Assembly: GCA_947095535.1 (NCBI GenBank)
Contig: OX352773.1
Span: forward strand, 265,786,515-265,850,514
Direction of reading: 5' to 3'
Origin: Poecilobothrus nobilitatus
Taxonomy: Eukaryota > Arthropoda > Insecta > Diptera > Dolichopodidae
DNA: 64,000 nucleotides
Every line of letters begins with the position of its first letter. Position 1 is the first letter of the stretch. The notes beneath the pieces are model-generated. The model ran no database searches. It had not been told where the DNA came from and saw nothing but the letters and a program-made list of their open reading frames with translations. The position numbers and the translations under genes were made by a program. Below are positions 37,976-48,466 of this stretch, one piece after another.

Positions 37976-40702
37976 TTATTTTTTAAAGTTTATCATCACA
38001 CTTAGAAAACTGTATGCATTTTTTAAAATCTGAAAAAATATGTTTTAAACCAAAAATATTAAAGAAAAAAATCATTTTTAATACAACTTACATTAACAAA
38101 AGTTATTAAATTTATGTCTAAAATATATGCCTTCAGTTTAATTGGATTTGCAACGGCAAGTGCATGTGCAATTATTAAATCTTTTCTCTGTTTTGGTTCA
38201 ATTAAATACCATTTTCGATCATAAATTGCTGATGGAGTATCCAAACTCTTAAAAAACAAAGGTTTATATATTTTAAAATTGACACAAAATTTTAACTAAA
38301 AGAAGACATAACGACCATGTACAAGAGACACGACGTACTTGTTATTTAGATTAGCTATCATTTTTAAAAAAAACTACACTTGAGAAATCACATACATTAG
38401 TTCGAAACTACTTTACAGGGCATTTAGATGGAAGTACATTAAAAAGATGTCCAAAAACTAGACGAAAAACAAACCAAAAACCGGCTGATATTTTTTATAC
38501 ACGTATGAATATATCTTCAAATGTATAATAAATTTTCGTTTACGTTAGTGACACCTTAAAGGAGTTGAGCTAGATATAGATTCAAATGAATGAATCGGAT
38601 TAGAATCGAATTTGAATCGATTAAATGTCTGTCCGTCCGTCCGCATGATTCTGAAATTTGTATCACCCCACTTTTGCAAAATTGTTAGTGTCGTTATTTA
38701 AATCCAGCAAGGGAAAAGATGTTGAGTTATATACCAACAACTTCTGTAAAATTCGGTTGTGCTAGAACAGCAGATTCGGGTAGCTTGCACATCTTGGAAC
38801 TTAGTGAACCTGGGCATCTGAAATTTTAAAACTGTGATTTAGCTTTATAGTAATAACTTCTTTTGAAAAATTTGACTGTACTGGTACAACATCTTTGGAT
38901 AGCTGCCATACTGCTTCTCTTTTTAAATGCAAATAATTAAATGTCTATACTGATGCTGGATATATGAAATTTAGTGAAAAATGTCAAGTTTCATGCCAGC
39001 AACTTGTGAAAAATTTGGTTGTGCTAGAACAGCAGGTTCAGGTAGCTTGTTTATATTGGAACACACTTAAGCTGGGAATCTGAAATCTTGTAAAAATGGT
39101 CAAGTTTTATAGAAACACCATATATTATGTTCATACGGGTATCCCAAAATTGACACAATCTACTCTACTGCATTCTCCCTCGTTTTAATTTATTTTGTTT
39201 ATTTTGAATTAAAACTCTTTTATTTTAAAAAGGTTTTTATAACTCAATTATTTAATTATGAGTAATAGATGTAAGTAAATATTTTAAATAACAAATCCGA
39301 GTCCATATCGGAGAGAAGAAGAAAAATTCCATATTTAATAGAAATCAATCAATCAACCGCAAAGGCAAATTTTTGTAAATATGTTCGGGTTATAAAGATC
39401 TAATTATAATAAATTATGACTAAGAAATTATAAAATATTTATAGTATTATTTTTCTTTACTTACAGCGGTAATAATATTATCTCCTTCTCTATAAAAAAT
39501 AAAATCAAGGCCTACTACCAGTATAAAGCCTGCAAAAAGGAAGAATAAGGTTTCACCATAGTCACCCCACATGTTGGTTTCCTATATACAGAAAATTTTA
39601 ATATTTACTTAAAAATTCTTTTTATTTAAGAAAAGTATTGTAAAGTATTTTACCATTAAATGAAGCATTATATAGCACAAAACTAAAGCCATAAAAAAAT
39701 AATCAATTAAAACCGACAATTTAAGAATATCCTGTATAGTCTGCGCATTCCTATATAAGTAAAATTTTTAAAAATTTTTAAAAATTACGAATATATATTT
39801 ATTTTATTTATACCTTAATATTTTTACATGTAATTCTATTTGTGATTTAAGAAATTTTCTCCATCTTTCAATATTATTTGAATCTTTTTCATCATAACGC
39901 CACCTACAATTGACAATTCGCAATTGAAATTTAATATATAAAAGTAATGTAACACTAAATGAATCACCAAACATTAAAGGTGCAAAAACAAAAATGGTAC
40001 TAAATAAAGCAACGACAAAAGCACCGATAGAATCTGAGTCATTAAAAAATGTTGGAAAGGATTCAACAAGTTTTATTGTTACATATCCTTTCGGAAAGAA
40101 AATTTTATTAATAATCATATAGATTGATTCTATAGTCATAATTTTAGTAAATTGTTGTATTAAAGTAAATGCATCATTTTCGATTTCCTTTAAAATTTCC
40201 ATTTCACGAGAGTTCCTTTTGGTAGAAACATGTTGAATGAAATCTGTGCAGTCATTGATTATTTTTAAAATATCTAAACGTTTAATTTTTATTTAAAATT
40301 ATTGAAAAAAACAAAAGCTCAAAATATGTCTTACCTTTTTTATAATAACAAAATGTTAAAATTTTAAATAAACTTTTCACCCAAATAGTTGCCACAGGAA
40401 GATTTAGAGATAGACTCTGAACATTATTATATGTATATTGAATCTATAGTTGAATGAAAGTATTAAAATTAAAAAATAACATTTAAATTAATAAATAAGA
40501 AAGTGCCGTTTAAATTTTATTTTACCAGAATAATTGTATAAATAGCACATGTTATCATAAATAAAAATCCCCTGATAGACGGACGGCTAGAATTTCCTGG
40601 ATTTACAAAACCAGAAAATTGCATTGCCCACATGTGATATTTAAAAATCTTGTTATAATTAAATTCTTCAAAAATATGCGACAATTTTTTAAAAAATTTC
40701 AT
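37976..40702 (-). CDS. Insect odorant receptor (7tm_6 family), intact copy, 7 exons, 389 aa
   Basis: Not one long ORF: I assembled it by eye from exons 40702-40526, 40443-40335, 40273-39814, 39750-39654, 39581-39465, 38247-38092 and 38029-37976. Every intron starts GT and ends AG, and phases agree throughout (177+109+460+97+117+156+54 = 1170 nt, 389 residues plus stop). The start ATG is preceded six codons upstream by an in-frame TAG. Length fits insect odorant receptors (about 380-420 aa). Hydrophobic stretches lie near residues 44-63, 66-90, 137-155, 178-214, 255-280, 292-311 and 355-383. Family-like features are IELHVKIL (His244) before the fifth segment, RKWYLIEPKQRK at 331-342, and the C-terminal ILKNAYSFLSV at 373-383, which matches the usual ILK-AYS ending. 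By family knowledge it would be a ligand-tuning subunit pairing with Orco in olfactory neuron dendrites; the ligand cannot be inferred. Intron 5 (39464-38248) holds a family C element. A paralog lies 2.36 kb upstream. Confidence 0.9.
38496..39185 (-). mobile_element. Family C element C2 inside receptor intron 5
   Basis: The left end is 'tatacacgtatgaatatatc' and the right end 'tgttcatacgggtatccc' with 'attctccctcgtt'. It has the same modules as C1, including 'gtccgtccgtccgcatgat' and repeated 'gttgtgctagaacagca'. It sits within intron 5 of the intact receptor. The second receptor keeps a remnant at the same place, so insertion preceded the duplication. Confidence 0.8.
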
Positions 40703-41350
40703 TTTAATAATTTTTTCCTAAAAGTTTCTGACAAAAACTTTCAATCAAAGGAAACACTATCTAAATGAAACTCACTATTAATTTGCATTGATTTAAATAT
40801 GATTATTAAAAATCCTAGGTCTATAGTACATTTTTATTCTGTATAAATAATAATAATTGTTTTTTTTTAATTTCTGCTATTTAATTAAATTCGTAATTAG
40901 TATGTACCATATGGACATCAAACATTACAGTCTTTTAATAATAATGAAAAATTAATTATTAAAATATAATTGTAGTGACAACTTCTTAGTAAAATTAATA
41001 TTTACAAAGTATTTAATTTACTGATTATTAATATTATGATTTTTAATTTTTTATATACACTTTGAATTGGAAGGCATAAACACCTTTGTCCTTTCTATAT
41101 CAGACTTTATTTAACATGAATACTTTCATTTTATTTCAATTGTTATAATAGGGTTTGTTCTTGCTTTATTGTAGGAAAAAATAACAAAAAACTAATAAAA
41201 TTCTGAAAAAATTATAAGTCAAAAAAATTATCATAAGGTTCCAAATACCAAAGCTAATACCAAAGATTCTATACATAAATACACTAATAGAATCATTGCA
41301 AAACACTAATAAAACATCAGATTGATTCCGTTACGATCAAAGGGAATCGG
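40703..41350 (-). promoter_or_regulatory. Probable upstream regulatory region of the intact receptor gene
   Basis: Non-coding sequence directly 5' of the receptor start, kept almost base for base upstream of the second receptor (45192-45785). Recent duplication alone could explain the match. No TATA box or initiator can be assigned confidently in such A/T-rich DNA. Confidence 0.3.
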
Positions 41351-41352
41351 CT

Positions 41353-41410
41353 ATGCAATTGCACAATTTATATAGATGCAAAAACATTTACATTTACATT
41401 TAGTCAGGGA
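41353..41410. repeat. Solo foldback-type terminus upstream of the intact receptor
   Basis: 'gcaattgcacaatttatata' followed by 'gatgcaaaaacatttacatt' and 'gtcaggga' matches the 73-bp terminus of the foldback element with several changes. No opposing terminus is seen nearby. It lies about 650 bases upstream of the receptor start. Confidence 0.6.
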
Positions 41411-42017
41411 GAAATCATTTGGAAATTTTAGTTTGGAAATTTTAATTTTTGTTTTAAAACATTTCTTCCTCTAAGTATGTTGGTATGTGTGTAATATTTT
41501 CCATTTAATTGATCCCTTTATTCACTTGTTTGAATTCACTTACAACTCTTGAATTCTTGAATTCAAAAACACTTACTTGATCTAATAAATATAAAACAAA
41601 CCTAATCACAGAGTAAACAAAAAGAAAAAAAACTAGATAGTACATTTCTTAAGTTGCTAAATTTTTATTTGGGCCTTGTACAAAAGGCCGCTTTCCAAAA
41701 TCCAGCTAAGATAAAATCCTTCTTTTTTTAGTTATTTTTTTTTTATTTACTACAAAAAGCTGTAAATTTTTCTGAGGATCTCACTTGATACATATTTATA
41801 AATATTCTAGAAAAGGTATATAACTCTGATTTTAAATTCAAATCTCAAATCCCTCTTAATTCAAACTATCACATATTTGATATTCTGGGTATAAAGGGTA
41901 TAATCCTGATTTGGTAACCAACTCTAAAATTTCCCCGGATTAATTTTGTTAAGATAAATAAAAATAAAATATGAAAGTTGTTGTTATTAATTTTATTTAT
42001 TAATTATTTTTTGTTCA

Positions 42018-42072
42018 TCTCGAGATGCCCGATCACCCATTTCAAGACCATCGAGCCGGACCCACCTTGTAT
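42018..42072. other. Short G/C-rich island between the receptor copies
   Basis: 'ctcgagatgcccgatcaccc' and 'accatcgagccggacccacc' are much richer in G/C than everything nearby. The 76-codon open stretch starting here quickly becomes A/T-rich noise. It is probably debris of a foreign or repeat sequence at the duplication junction zone. Confidence 0.35.
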
Positions 42073-43064
42073 AATAGATTACAAAAAATAACATTTTTAA
42101 TCAATTTTTGTTCTACCAATATGAAGATTAACATTTTTATTTTTATAAAAACTGAAAATTATTTTTCAGTCAGTCACATAGTTTCTAAACACGAATTTAA
42201 TTTAATCACGCTCCGCTTCAGTTTAAAACTAAACCTAATTAATAAAATGACATAAAAAAAACAGTTTTAATAGTTCTAAGGTCTGAATAACGGGAATTTT
42301 GAAACTTCTAGTAAAATGTCCTTTTCTCGACTTTCTAAAGTGGATAAAACCATTTTTCTAAGTGAAGTGGTTTTCAAGTTATAGAAGGTATAACAAAAGC
42401 CTTTTTAATGGGTTTAAAAATTTCCCGTTTTTCAACCCTTATATTCCTTAACTATGAATAAAAATAACTCTAAAAAACCTGATTTTGAGTTTGTTCCATT
42501 TTGTAGCTAAATTATTTTCAATTTCTTAAAAAGGTAAATATTTTTAAAAAGTAAATTTTGTGAGCTTTCAGATAAGTATAAATTTCGTGATATATACCAT
42601 ATAGCTCAGGAGATATAATAAAAAAGTTAAAGTGTAAAAGGGCTATTTGACCTCCTTAATAACTTCATCGTCAATCCGGACCAGCGCAAAAAATGTTTAT
42701 TCGAGTCCAACTGTATTTGTGCAAAGTTAAAAAAGGATCGGAAGCAGTAACTAAGCTAAAGTGAAGCCTTTGTTAATCGTAAAAATTTGTGAATTAAATT
42801 ATGTAGAGAAAAATATTATACAGTTTTACTATTAAAAGAATAAAATTAAATTAAATTTTATTTTCTTTCTTTAACAAAAATCAATTAGCCATCAAATATA
42901 CTTATTAGTAATTGTTTTTATAATTTTTGAACATAAAATTAATGATATAAAAATACATTTTATTGAAAATATTCAACCTAGTCAACATCAATATTTTATG
43001 TTATTATCCTAATTTCTAATAATTCAAAAATTAACTGATTTAAAATTCAAATAATTTTTTGTGT

Positions 43065-45191
43065 TTAGTTTTTAAAGTTTATCATCACACTTAGAAAACT
43101 GTATGCATTTTTTAAAATCTGAAAGAATATGTTTTAAACCAAAAATATTAAAGAAAAAAATCATTTTTAATACAACTTACATTAATAAAAGTTATTAAAT
43201 TTATGTCTAAAATATATGCCTTCAGTTTAATTGGATTTGCAACGGCAAGTCCATGTGCAATTATTAAATCTTTTCTTTGTTTTGGTTCAATTAAATACCA
43301 TTTTCGATCATAAATTGCTGATGGAGTATCCAAACTCTTAAAAAACAAAAGTTTATGTATTTTAAAATTGACACAAAATTTTTACTATGTATAAGAGAAG
43401 ACATAACGACCATGTACAAGAGGTATGACGTACTTGTTATTTAGATTAGCTATAATTTTAAGAAATCTACACTTGAGAAATCAGATAAATTAGTTCTAAA
43501 CTACTTTACAGGGCAGTTAGATGGAAATACATTAAAAAAGATGTCCAAAAACTAGACGAAAAACAAACCAAAAATCGGCTGATGTTTTTTATACACGTAT
43601 GAATATATCTTCAAAGGTATAACAAATTTTCGTTTACGTTAGTGACACCTTAAAGGAGTCGAGCTAGATATAGATTCAAGTGAAACGTTTCTTTATGCTG
43701 GATAACGTTTATCAACGTTTATTTATGCTGGATATATGAAATATAGTGAAAAAATGTCAAGTTTCATGTCAGCAACCTGTGGAAAATTTAGTTCTAGAAC
43801 AGCAGGTTCAGGTAGCTTATTTATATTGGAACACACTTAAGCTGGGAATCTGAAATCTTGTCTACTCTCCTTCAAAATATGTTCGGGTTATAAAGATCTA
43901 ATTATAATAAATTATGACAAAGAAATTATAAAATATTTATAGAATTATTTTTCTTTACTTACAGCGGTAATAATATTATCTCCTTCTCTATACAAAATAA
44001 AACCAAGGCCGATTACGATTATAAATGCTCCAAAAAGGAAGAATAACGTTTCACCATAGTCACCCCACATTTTGGTTTCCTATATCCAGAACATTTTAAT
44101 ATTTACTTAAAAACTCATTTTATTTAAGAAAAGTATTGTAAAGTATTTTACCATTGAATGAAGCATTATATAGCACAAAACTAAAGCCATAAAAAAATAA
44201 TCAATTAAAACCGACACTTTAAGAATATCCTGTATAGTCTGCGCATTCCTATATAAGTAAAATTTTTAAAAAGTTAGGAATATATATTTATTTTATTTAT
44301 ACCTTAATATTTTTACATGTAATTCTATTTGTGATTTAAGAAATTTTCTCCATCTTTCAATATTATTTGAATCTTTTTCATCATAACGTCATCTACAATT
44401 GACAATTCGCAATTGAAATTTAATATATAAAAGTAATGTAACACTAAATGAATCACCAAACATTAAAGGTGCAAAAACAAAAATGGTACTAAATAAAGCA
44501 ACGACAAAAGCACCGATAGAATCTGGTTCATAAAAAAATGTTGGAAGGCATTCAACAAATTTCCTTGTTACATATCCTTTCGAAAAGAAAATTTTATTAA
44601 TAATCACATAGATTAATTCTATAGTCATAAATTTAGTAAATTTTTGTATTAAAGTAAAAGCATCATTTTCGATTTCCATTAAAATTTCCATTTCACGAGA
44701 GTTCGTTTTGGTATTAACATGTTGAATAAAATCTGTGCAGTCATTGATTATTTTTAAAATATCTAAACGTTTAATTTTAATTTAAAATTATTGAAAAAAT
44801 CAAAAGCTCAAAATATGTCTTACCTTTTTTATAATAACAAAATGTTAAAATTTTAAATAAACTTTTCACCCAAACAGTTGTCACAGCAAGATTTAGAGAT
44901 AGGCTCTGAATATTATTATATGTATATTGAATCTATAGTTGAATGAAAGTATTAAAATTAAAAAATAACATTTAAATTAATAAATAAGAAAGTGCCGTTT
45001 AAATTTTATTTTACCAGAATAATTGTATAAATAGCACATGTTATCATAAATAAAAATCCCCTGATAGACGGACGGCTAGAATTTCCTGGATTTACAAAAC
45101 CAGAAAATTGCATTGCCCACATGTGATATTTAAAAATCTTGTTATAATTAAATTCTTCAAAAATATGCGACAATTTTTTAAAAAATTTCAT
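43065..45191 (-). pseudogene. Odorant receptor, second tandem copy, with premature TGA at codon 220
   Basis: Exons are 45191-45015, 44932-44824, 44762-44303, 44248-44152, 44079-43963, 43336-43181 and 43118-43065, with the same lengths and phases as the intact copy and all GT/AG sites kept. Exon 1 encodes an identical 59-residue segment. Exon 3 contains TGA (plus strand 44389-44391) where the other copy has TGG for Trp220. The neighbouring Arg codon also changed, silently. The frame then runs open to the normal end, so this single nonsense codon is the only lesion seen. Truncation at 219 residues would remove the fifth to seventh membrane segments. I count 31 other amino-acid differences: 4 in exon 2, 15 in exon 3, 2 in exon 4, 7 in exon 5, 2 in exon 6 and 1 in exon 7. 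It could be a young pseudogene, a null allele, a stop-readthrough receptor or a sequencing error. Confidence 0.8.
43590..43868 (-). mobile_element. Family C remnant in intron 5 of the second receptor
   Basis: Begins like C2 ('tatacacgtatgaatatatc') but jumps at about 43680 to the distal module ('atgctggatatatgaaat'), with a scrambled triplicated 'cgtttctttatgctggataacgtttat' patch at the join. It then stops at 'gaatctgaaatcttgt' before the right terminus. Two deletions have removed about 0.6 kb relative to copy 1. Confidence 0.75.
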
Positions 45192-45786
45192 TTTAATAAT
45201 TTTTTCCTAAAAGTTTCTGACAAAAACTTTCAATCAAAGGAAACACTATCTAAATGAAACTCACTATTAATTTGCATTGATTTAAATATGATTATTAAAA
45301 ATCCTAGGTCTATAGTACATTTTTATTCTGTATAAATAATAATAATTGTTTTTTTTTAATTTCTGCTATTTAATTAAATTCGTAATTAGTATGTACCATA
45401 TGGACATCAAACATTACAGTCTTTTAATAATAATGAAAAATTAATTATTAAAATATAATTGTAGTGACAACTTCTTAGTAAAATTAATATTTACAAAGTA
45501 TTTAATTTACTGATTATTAATATTATGATTTTTAATTTTTTATATACACTTTGAATTGGAAGGCATAAACACCTTTGTCCTTTCTATATCAGACTTTATT
45601 TAACATGAATACTTTCGTTTTATTTCAATTGTTATAATTGGGTTTGTTCTTGCTTTATTGTAGGAAAAAATAAGAAAAAACTAATAAAATTCTGAAAAAA
45701 TTATAAGTCAAAAAAATTATCATAAGGTTCCAAATACCAAACTAATAAATATCAGATTGATTCCGTTACGATCAAAGGGAATCGGC

Positions 45787-45846
45787 TATGCAATTGCACA
45801 ATTTATATAGATGCAAAAACATTTACATTTACATTTAGTCAGGGAG
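45787..45846. repeat. Solo foldback-type terminus upstream of the second receptor
   Basis: Duplicate of the 41353-41410 segment inside the second unit of the tandem duplication, almost unchanged. Its presence in both units shows that this terminus was in place before the duplication. Confidence 0.6.
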
Positions 45847-46539
45847 AAATGATTTGGAAATTTTAGTTTGGAAATTTTAATTTTTGTTTTAAAACATTTC
45901 TTCCTCTAAGTATGTTGGTATGTGTGTAATATTTTCCATTTAATTGATCCCTTTATTCACTTGTTTGAATTCACTTACAACTCTTGAATTCTTGAATTCA
46001 AAAACACTTACTTGATCTAATAAATATAAAACAAACCTAATCACAGAGTAAACAAAAAGAAAAAAAACTAGATAGTACATTTCTTAAGTTGCTTAATTTT
46101 TATTTGGGCCTAGTACAAAAGACCGCTTTCCAAAATCCAGCTAAGATAAAATCCTTCTTTTTTTAGTTATTTTTTTTTAATTTACTACAAAAAGCTGTAA
46201 ACTTTTCTGTGTGTGGTGTATTAATCCATCCATTTCCATTATTATATATGTAATGTATATTATTTTTTTTTCATTCAAAAAATATTAGAAGTAAAAAATA
46301 ATAAAAACTCTAAACAAATACAAAACAAACATAAGATTATTGAATCCGCTAACAAAAATTTTACCGTTTTAATTTTATGTCATCAATAAAAGAATAATAT
46401 GCATAGATATAAACACATACATAATATGTAATATAAATTTTTAGAGATATAAAAAAAAACAAAAAAAAATTATTCATATAAATTCGTATGGAGTCTTATG
46501 TATGAAATTTGGAATTAGAATAAAAATTAAATAAAAGTT

Positions 46540-47000
46540 AAAGTTGGTCGGATCAAAAAATGTTCTATGGCAAAGTTATTGCTCTTTACTTGTCTAACAA
46601 CTTTTTCTTAATAATTTTTCTCATAAATTTTCTCTGTTACGAAATATTCGTAAAAAACTTAAGAACAACACTAGTGAACTACCACTTGCCGTTGTTCGAT
46701 TTGCTCCAAAAGCTTATCAATCTGAGATATTTATGTCAAAATCTTAAATATGAAATTACAAAAAAATCCGCTCAGTCATTTAAGCTGTATACGTGCCCAT
46801 AGACATACCCACACACACACGCTCCCACATACACACACACACGCTCCCACATACACACACACACAGACGGACATCATGCTAAAAAAAATTTTACAGCCTT
46901 CTCCACTCCGGAGTAGTGCATATTTGCCAAAATCTCGGGTACAAATTTTTAGTATGAAAACAATACCTACCGTATACATAATTATATGCAGTCGGTAAAA
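46540..47000 (+). repeat. Probable dispersed repeat with a CA-rich core
   Basis: It has the layout of the other families: text like 'ttctatggcaaagttattgc', then 'cgctcagtcatttaagctgt', a simple-repeat core with 'cagacggaca' at 46864, and a closing segment to 'gcagtcggtaaaaaaaat'. Only one copy is in the window, so dispersal is not shown. Open stretches here in three frames are products of the CA tract. Confidence 0.4.
46808..46865. repeat. (CA)n microsatellite with a repeated 'cgctcccacata' interruption
   Basis: Alternating CA runs are separated by two copies of 'cgctcccacataca', forming a short minisatellite with a period of about 24 bases. Confidence 0.9.
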
Positions 47001-47714
47001 AAAATATTATTTAATTATTAAGTTATTTACTTACGAAAGGTATATTTTTGATTTTATTTCTTTATTTATTATTTATTTTATTTCATTCATTTATTTTATT
47101 TCATTTATTTTCATTTATTGCATATTTTCATTTATATTCTTTATTTATTTTATTTCATTCATTTTGTTGCATGCATTGCCATTATTGGAGCTTATGATGA
47201 AGTTAAACTTGAAGATTAAAAAAACTTATTATTTAATTCACAGTGTAAGTAGAACTTAGACAAATTAGAATGTGTAAATTTTTATGAAAAATTATGTATA
47301 TAAACTTTAATCTGTATAACTCGACCTTTTTACTTTAACTGAAAATATTTTTAGATAAGTAAAGACATTTTTTACTTTAAGTAAAAGTCTTTTATTCAAG
47401 TGAAGAAATATTTACTTTAAATGAAGATTTTTTACAAATATGTATATATAGTATACTCATATAATATTATAATATTTGCATATACTTACCTACATATACC
47501 TATCTTGTCCAAATATTATATATGAATTACATGAACTAAATATACGTACTTATGTGTATTAAATATTTATTAGAAAATCCCCTGTGCAATTGCACAATTT
47601 CCATAGATTCAAAAACATTTACGTTATCATACTGACTCCCTTACTAGCTGTATTAAGGGAGGGATTATTACATGTATTTTTTTAGCTTAGGTATATTAAG
47701 TACCTAACTAAAAT

Positions 47715-47800
47715 AACTTATGGATTTTTAATTTAATTTGAATTTTTTAGGTATTGGGTATAAATAAGTTGGTTGCATCGACTTACTGTTACTTTTACTT
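47715..47800 (-). repeat. Family H terminal segment inside the foldback left arm
   Basis: 'acttatggatttttaattta', 'ggtattgggtataaataagt' and 'ggttgcatcgacttactgtt' are the reverse complement of the first 80 or so bases of family H (50637-50720). It is present only on the left side, so it interrupts the foldback symmetry and was probably inserted or captured. Confidence 0.65.
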
Positions 47801-47978
47801 GTTTTTTTTTTGCTTGAAAAAATTTGCTGAATTTATTTTATTTAAATGTACTTTGGAAGAGGTCTTTGGTATATTTAATAAAAGATTCTTGTCTCTGATA
47901 ATGAAATTTCATAAATTTTCACTATTTCGAAGCTTTCACCAGCTTTTATAATAGTGAAAACAAAATCAAGAATAATTT

Positions 47979-48466
47979 TGTGTCGAAAGTACTTTTTAAA
48001 AAGTAAAAGTTTGTGTCTCTGATAAGACTTTTAGTCGAAGATTTGTGTCTCTGATACAAATCTTTGACACAAAGTATTATCAAGAGACACAAACCGTTCA
48101 TTAAAAATATAAATAAATTTAGTAAATATTATTACCAGAGACCAAATTTTCCACTAGAAGTATTACCAGAGACACAAACCGTTCATTAAAAGTGAGTACA
48201 GTCAAAAAAGGAAAAGTACATACTAGAAAAAAAATAAATTCAGCAAATTTTTAATTTTTAAATTTGACCGCCACGTCCGTTATGAACTGGTCGCAGCGGT
48301 AAATTAAAAATAAATTATTGTTATTAATCTTCTGTTGGCGTTTTCAATCTTTGTTTTGGAAAAAAAAAATAAAAATAGGTACTCTTAATAAAATTAAAAG
48401 ACCTAAAAGTGAAAAGAGCAAAGTTTGTAGTAAGTCTCATATTTATAAGAAACAAATAATAGGCCA
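47979..48466. repeat. Foldback centre with repeated GTGTCTCTGATA motif in both orientations
   Basis: Forward copies or near-copies occur at about 47890, 48013 and 48044; inverted ones at about 48080, 48133, 48163 and 48868. The block 'agagacacaaaccgttcatt' occurs twice in direct orientation (48084 and 48169). It acts as the loop between the inner arms; function is unknown. Confidence 0.65.

Larger units (their letters stand above)
37345..41775. repeat. Tandem segmental duplication, copy 1
   Basis: Aligns colinearly with 42430-46210. The left similarity begins around 37340-37380 ('aataacactaaaaaaccca') and the right one ends at 'aaaaagctgtaaa', about 41768. It carries the intact receptor, about 1 kb of upstream sequence and about 0.6 kb of downstream sequence. 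It is longer than copy 2 mainly because its intron 5 keeps a nearly full-length family C element. It also has about 55 bases near 41260-41315 that copy 2 lacks. Confidence 0.9.
42430..46210. repeat. Tandem segmental duplication, copy 2
   Basis: Second unit of the tandem pair, direct orientation. Upstream flanks (45192-45740 against 40703-41280) show only about three substitutions by eye, plus a short deletion. Intron 5 is about 600 bases shorter than in copy 1, because the family C element there is reduced to 43590-43868. Left-edge sequence around 42290-42430 shows weaker similarity to 37200-37345, so the true breakpoint could lie slightly further left. Confidence 0.9.

Noticed and set aside
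46750..46998. Overlapping His/Thr-rich and Cys/Val-rich open stretches on both strands
   Set aside because: They are products of the CA minisatellite at 46808-46865, with no coding features.
47045..47165. CRISPR-like or coding repeat
   Set aside because: It is irregular (ATTT)n/(CATT)n low-complexity sequence without spacers.
47754..47951. 65-codon gene inside the foldback element
   Set aside because: It overlaps the inverted arms and a family H fragment, with no start context or motif.
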